The notes under the pieces are model-generated. The model was not told the DNA's origin and made no database searches. It saw only the letters and a list, made by a program, of their open reading frames with translations. 64,000 nucleotides of DNA. Source: Enchytraeus crypticus. Lineage: Eukaryota; Annelida; Clitellata; Enchytraeida; Enchytraeidae. Position 1 is the first letter of the stretch; the number at the start of each line of letters is the position of its first letter. Shown in pieces: positions 62,688 to 64,000 of this stretch. Where the stretch lies: assembly GCA_905160935.1 (NCBI GenBank), contig CAJHZI010000513.1:1016001-1080000 (forward strand), written 5' to 3'. The position numbers and the translations under genes are program-made.

Positions 62688-64000
62688 CTACAACATAAAA
62701 CATCAAGAAAACTGTATACTTTGCACTTTGACTAATGCGGCTTCCCAGAGTGTAGAGGATTTATTTTAACCGCATCTTTTTTAAATTTTAATTATATAAA
62801 TTATCTTTTTTGTTTTATTTAAGCCCAGGCCCTATACAGGCTAGGCCCTATTCAGCCTAAGGCGTAAAAAACGAACTAATTTAACTAACTAACTGACTGA
62901 CTGACTAACTAACTAATATACTTCATCATCTATTTAGTGCGTGTGCGGCATTTTGCCTGGTACATCACTCAATTAATATACCATGGCGCTAATGTCTTTT
63001 CTCACATCACTGCTGGCCTCTTGAATCGTCAAAATAGACATTAAATTTGGCTCTATCTCGCTCCAGGCTATACTACTTGTGGCATTGTGTGATCTCAGCT
63101 GCTGATGGGACAGCTGCTGGTAGACAGCTGCTGGTGGACAGCTGCTGGTGGGACAGCTGCTGATGGGACAGCTGCTGGTTAGGAAGCTGCTGGTGGGACA
63201 GCTGCAGATGAGGTAGCAGCTGGTGGGACAGCTGCTGGTGGGACAGTTGCTGGTGGTACAGCTACTGGTGGTACAGCTGCTGGCGGTAGAGCTGCTGATG
63301 GAACAGTTGCTGGTAAGACAGCTGCTGGTGACACAGCTGCTGGTGGGACAGCTGCTCGTGAGGCAGCAGCTGGTGGGACAGCTGGTGATGGGGCGGAAGC
63401 TGATGGGACAGCAGCTGCCTCATCAGTTGCTGATGGGACAGCTGCTGTTGAGGTAGCAGCTGGTGGTACAGCTGCTGGTGGAACAGCTGCTGCTGGTGGG
63501 AAAGCTGCTGGTGGACAGCTGCTGGTGAGACAGCAGCTGGTGAGGCAGCAGCTGCTGAGGCAGCAGCTGGCGAAGCAGCAGCTGGTGTGCTTTGAGCCCA
63601 ATAATCCTCAGAGCTCAGGGTCAGTGAATCGTGTCTGAATGACGTCAGATCTGAGCTCGTCACGTGACTCATTCAGGCGTGGAGTAAACAGCTGAGAGAC
63701 TCAAGTTGAACGGCTGGTTTGTTGTTTTGATTTACTGACTAACATTTTTGAAGAAACATGAGATATGGCTCTAAATAAGACAGAAGACTTTATTTAATAA
63801 CTCATTTAAGTACCGTTATCACCACATACCATTACAAGACCACACAAGCACTTAATCAATGTACGAAGTAGCTGATCCATCTCAAAGATATATTGAAACG
63901 GGTAAGCACGGAGTAGGTGTATAGATATATCCGGATAAAAACCATTATATATAAGAAGTAGAAAATTTTCAACTAAATGGTGTTTTTATGAATTGATTAT
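62688..64000 (-). other. POU4 intron (partial), with E-box minisatellite
   Basis: No exon is recognisable between the acceptor and the window end. A 15-bp repeat rich in CAGCTG occupies 63090-63590. The rest is AT-rich, with a short TAAC/TGAC tract near 62880-62915. The proline-alanine reading frames on the minus strand are shadows of the repeat. Confidence 0.7.
63090..63590. repeat. 15-bp array (ACAGCTGCTGGTGGG) with about 25 CAGCTG E-boxes
   Basis: Irregular units of 9-18 bp. I count about 25 exact CAGCTG hexamers. It lies in the POU4 intron roughly 400-900 bases upstream of its last exon. Confidence 0.88.

Noticed and set aside
62035..62706. A 223-codon minus-strand frame overlapping POU4
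   Set aside because: Out-of-frame shadow of the GC-rich POU4 exon.
63179..63672. Pro-Ala-Val and Gln-Leu-rich frames of 136-140 codons
   Set aside because: Shadows of the CAGCTG repeat on the minus strand; not in phase with the POU4 exon and without POU-IV box features.

Overview
The window looks like nuclear DNA of an invertebrate animal. It carries spliced genes with GT-AG introns, introns of several kilobases, many (CT)n, (TA)n and (AC)n microsatellites, tRNA-derived short retroposons, decayed non-LTR retrotransposon tails and one hAT DNA element. The gene content (a seven-cadherin protocadherin with a multi-exon ectodomain, a POU class IV homeobox gene, and a protein joining a farnesoic-acid-O-methyltransferase-like domain to a nucleoside-phosphorylase domain) suggests a bilaterian, perhaps a lophotrochozoan. 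I cannot name the species. All exon models come from reading frame, splice-site consensus and phase agreement only.

Layout. 1-8984: no supported gene; short retroposon pieces, microsatellites and two minisatellites. 9164-40361 (+): a protocadherin-like gene in 11 recognised coding exons. The parts join in phase to about 1,509 codons: signal peptide, seven EC domains, one membrane span, and a long cytoplasmic tail that shows none of the tail motifs I could check by eye. 40362-45502: intergenic, with LINE remnants and SINEs. 45503-59673 (+): a 14-exon gene whose exons sum exactly to 792 codons (791 residues plus stop). It encodes an unknown N-terminal region, a Methyltransf_FA-like domain, a probable winged helix and a C-terminal PNP/UDP phosphorylase domain. 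61602-62687 (-): the last coding exon of a POU4/Brn-3 family gene, convergent with the previous gene. Its first exon lies beyond the right edge.

The three genes do not form an operon or an obvious pathway. Protocadherin and POU4 are both typically neural in animals. The phosphorylase-domain gene resembles families discussed in innate immunity.

The most unusual structural signal is that local tandem repeats sit repeatedly on gene edges. At least seven splice junctions in the two large genes, one stop codon and the sequence just before one start codon are embedded in or abut minisatellites. Many repeat units contain copies of the exon edge together with the splice site (about 13.04, 23.36, 30.18, 48.72, 50.62, 50.76 and 59.17 kb; 3' end at 59.67 kb; 5' side at 9.16 kb). 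In the phosphorylase gene, six 3' splice sites also follow TTGA/GATT-type tetranucleotide tracts rather than ordinary polypyrimidine tracts, and one intron appears to be GC-AG. Two mobile insertions (a 1,172-bp hAT-like element and a roughly 138-bp retroposon) landed inside minisatellites, so their boundaries and target duplications can be read directly.
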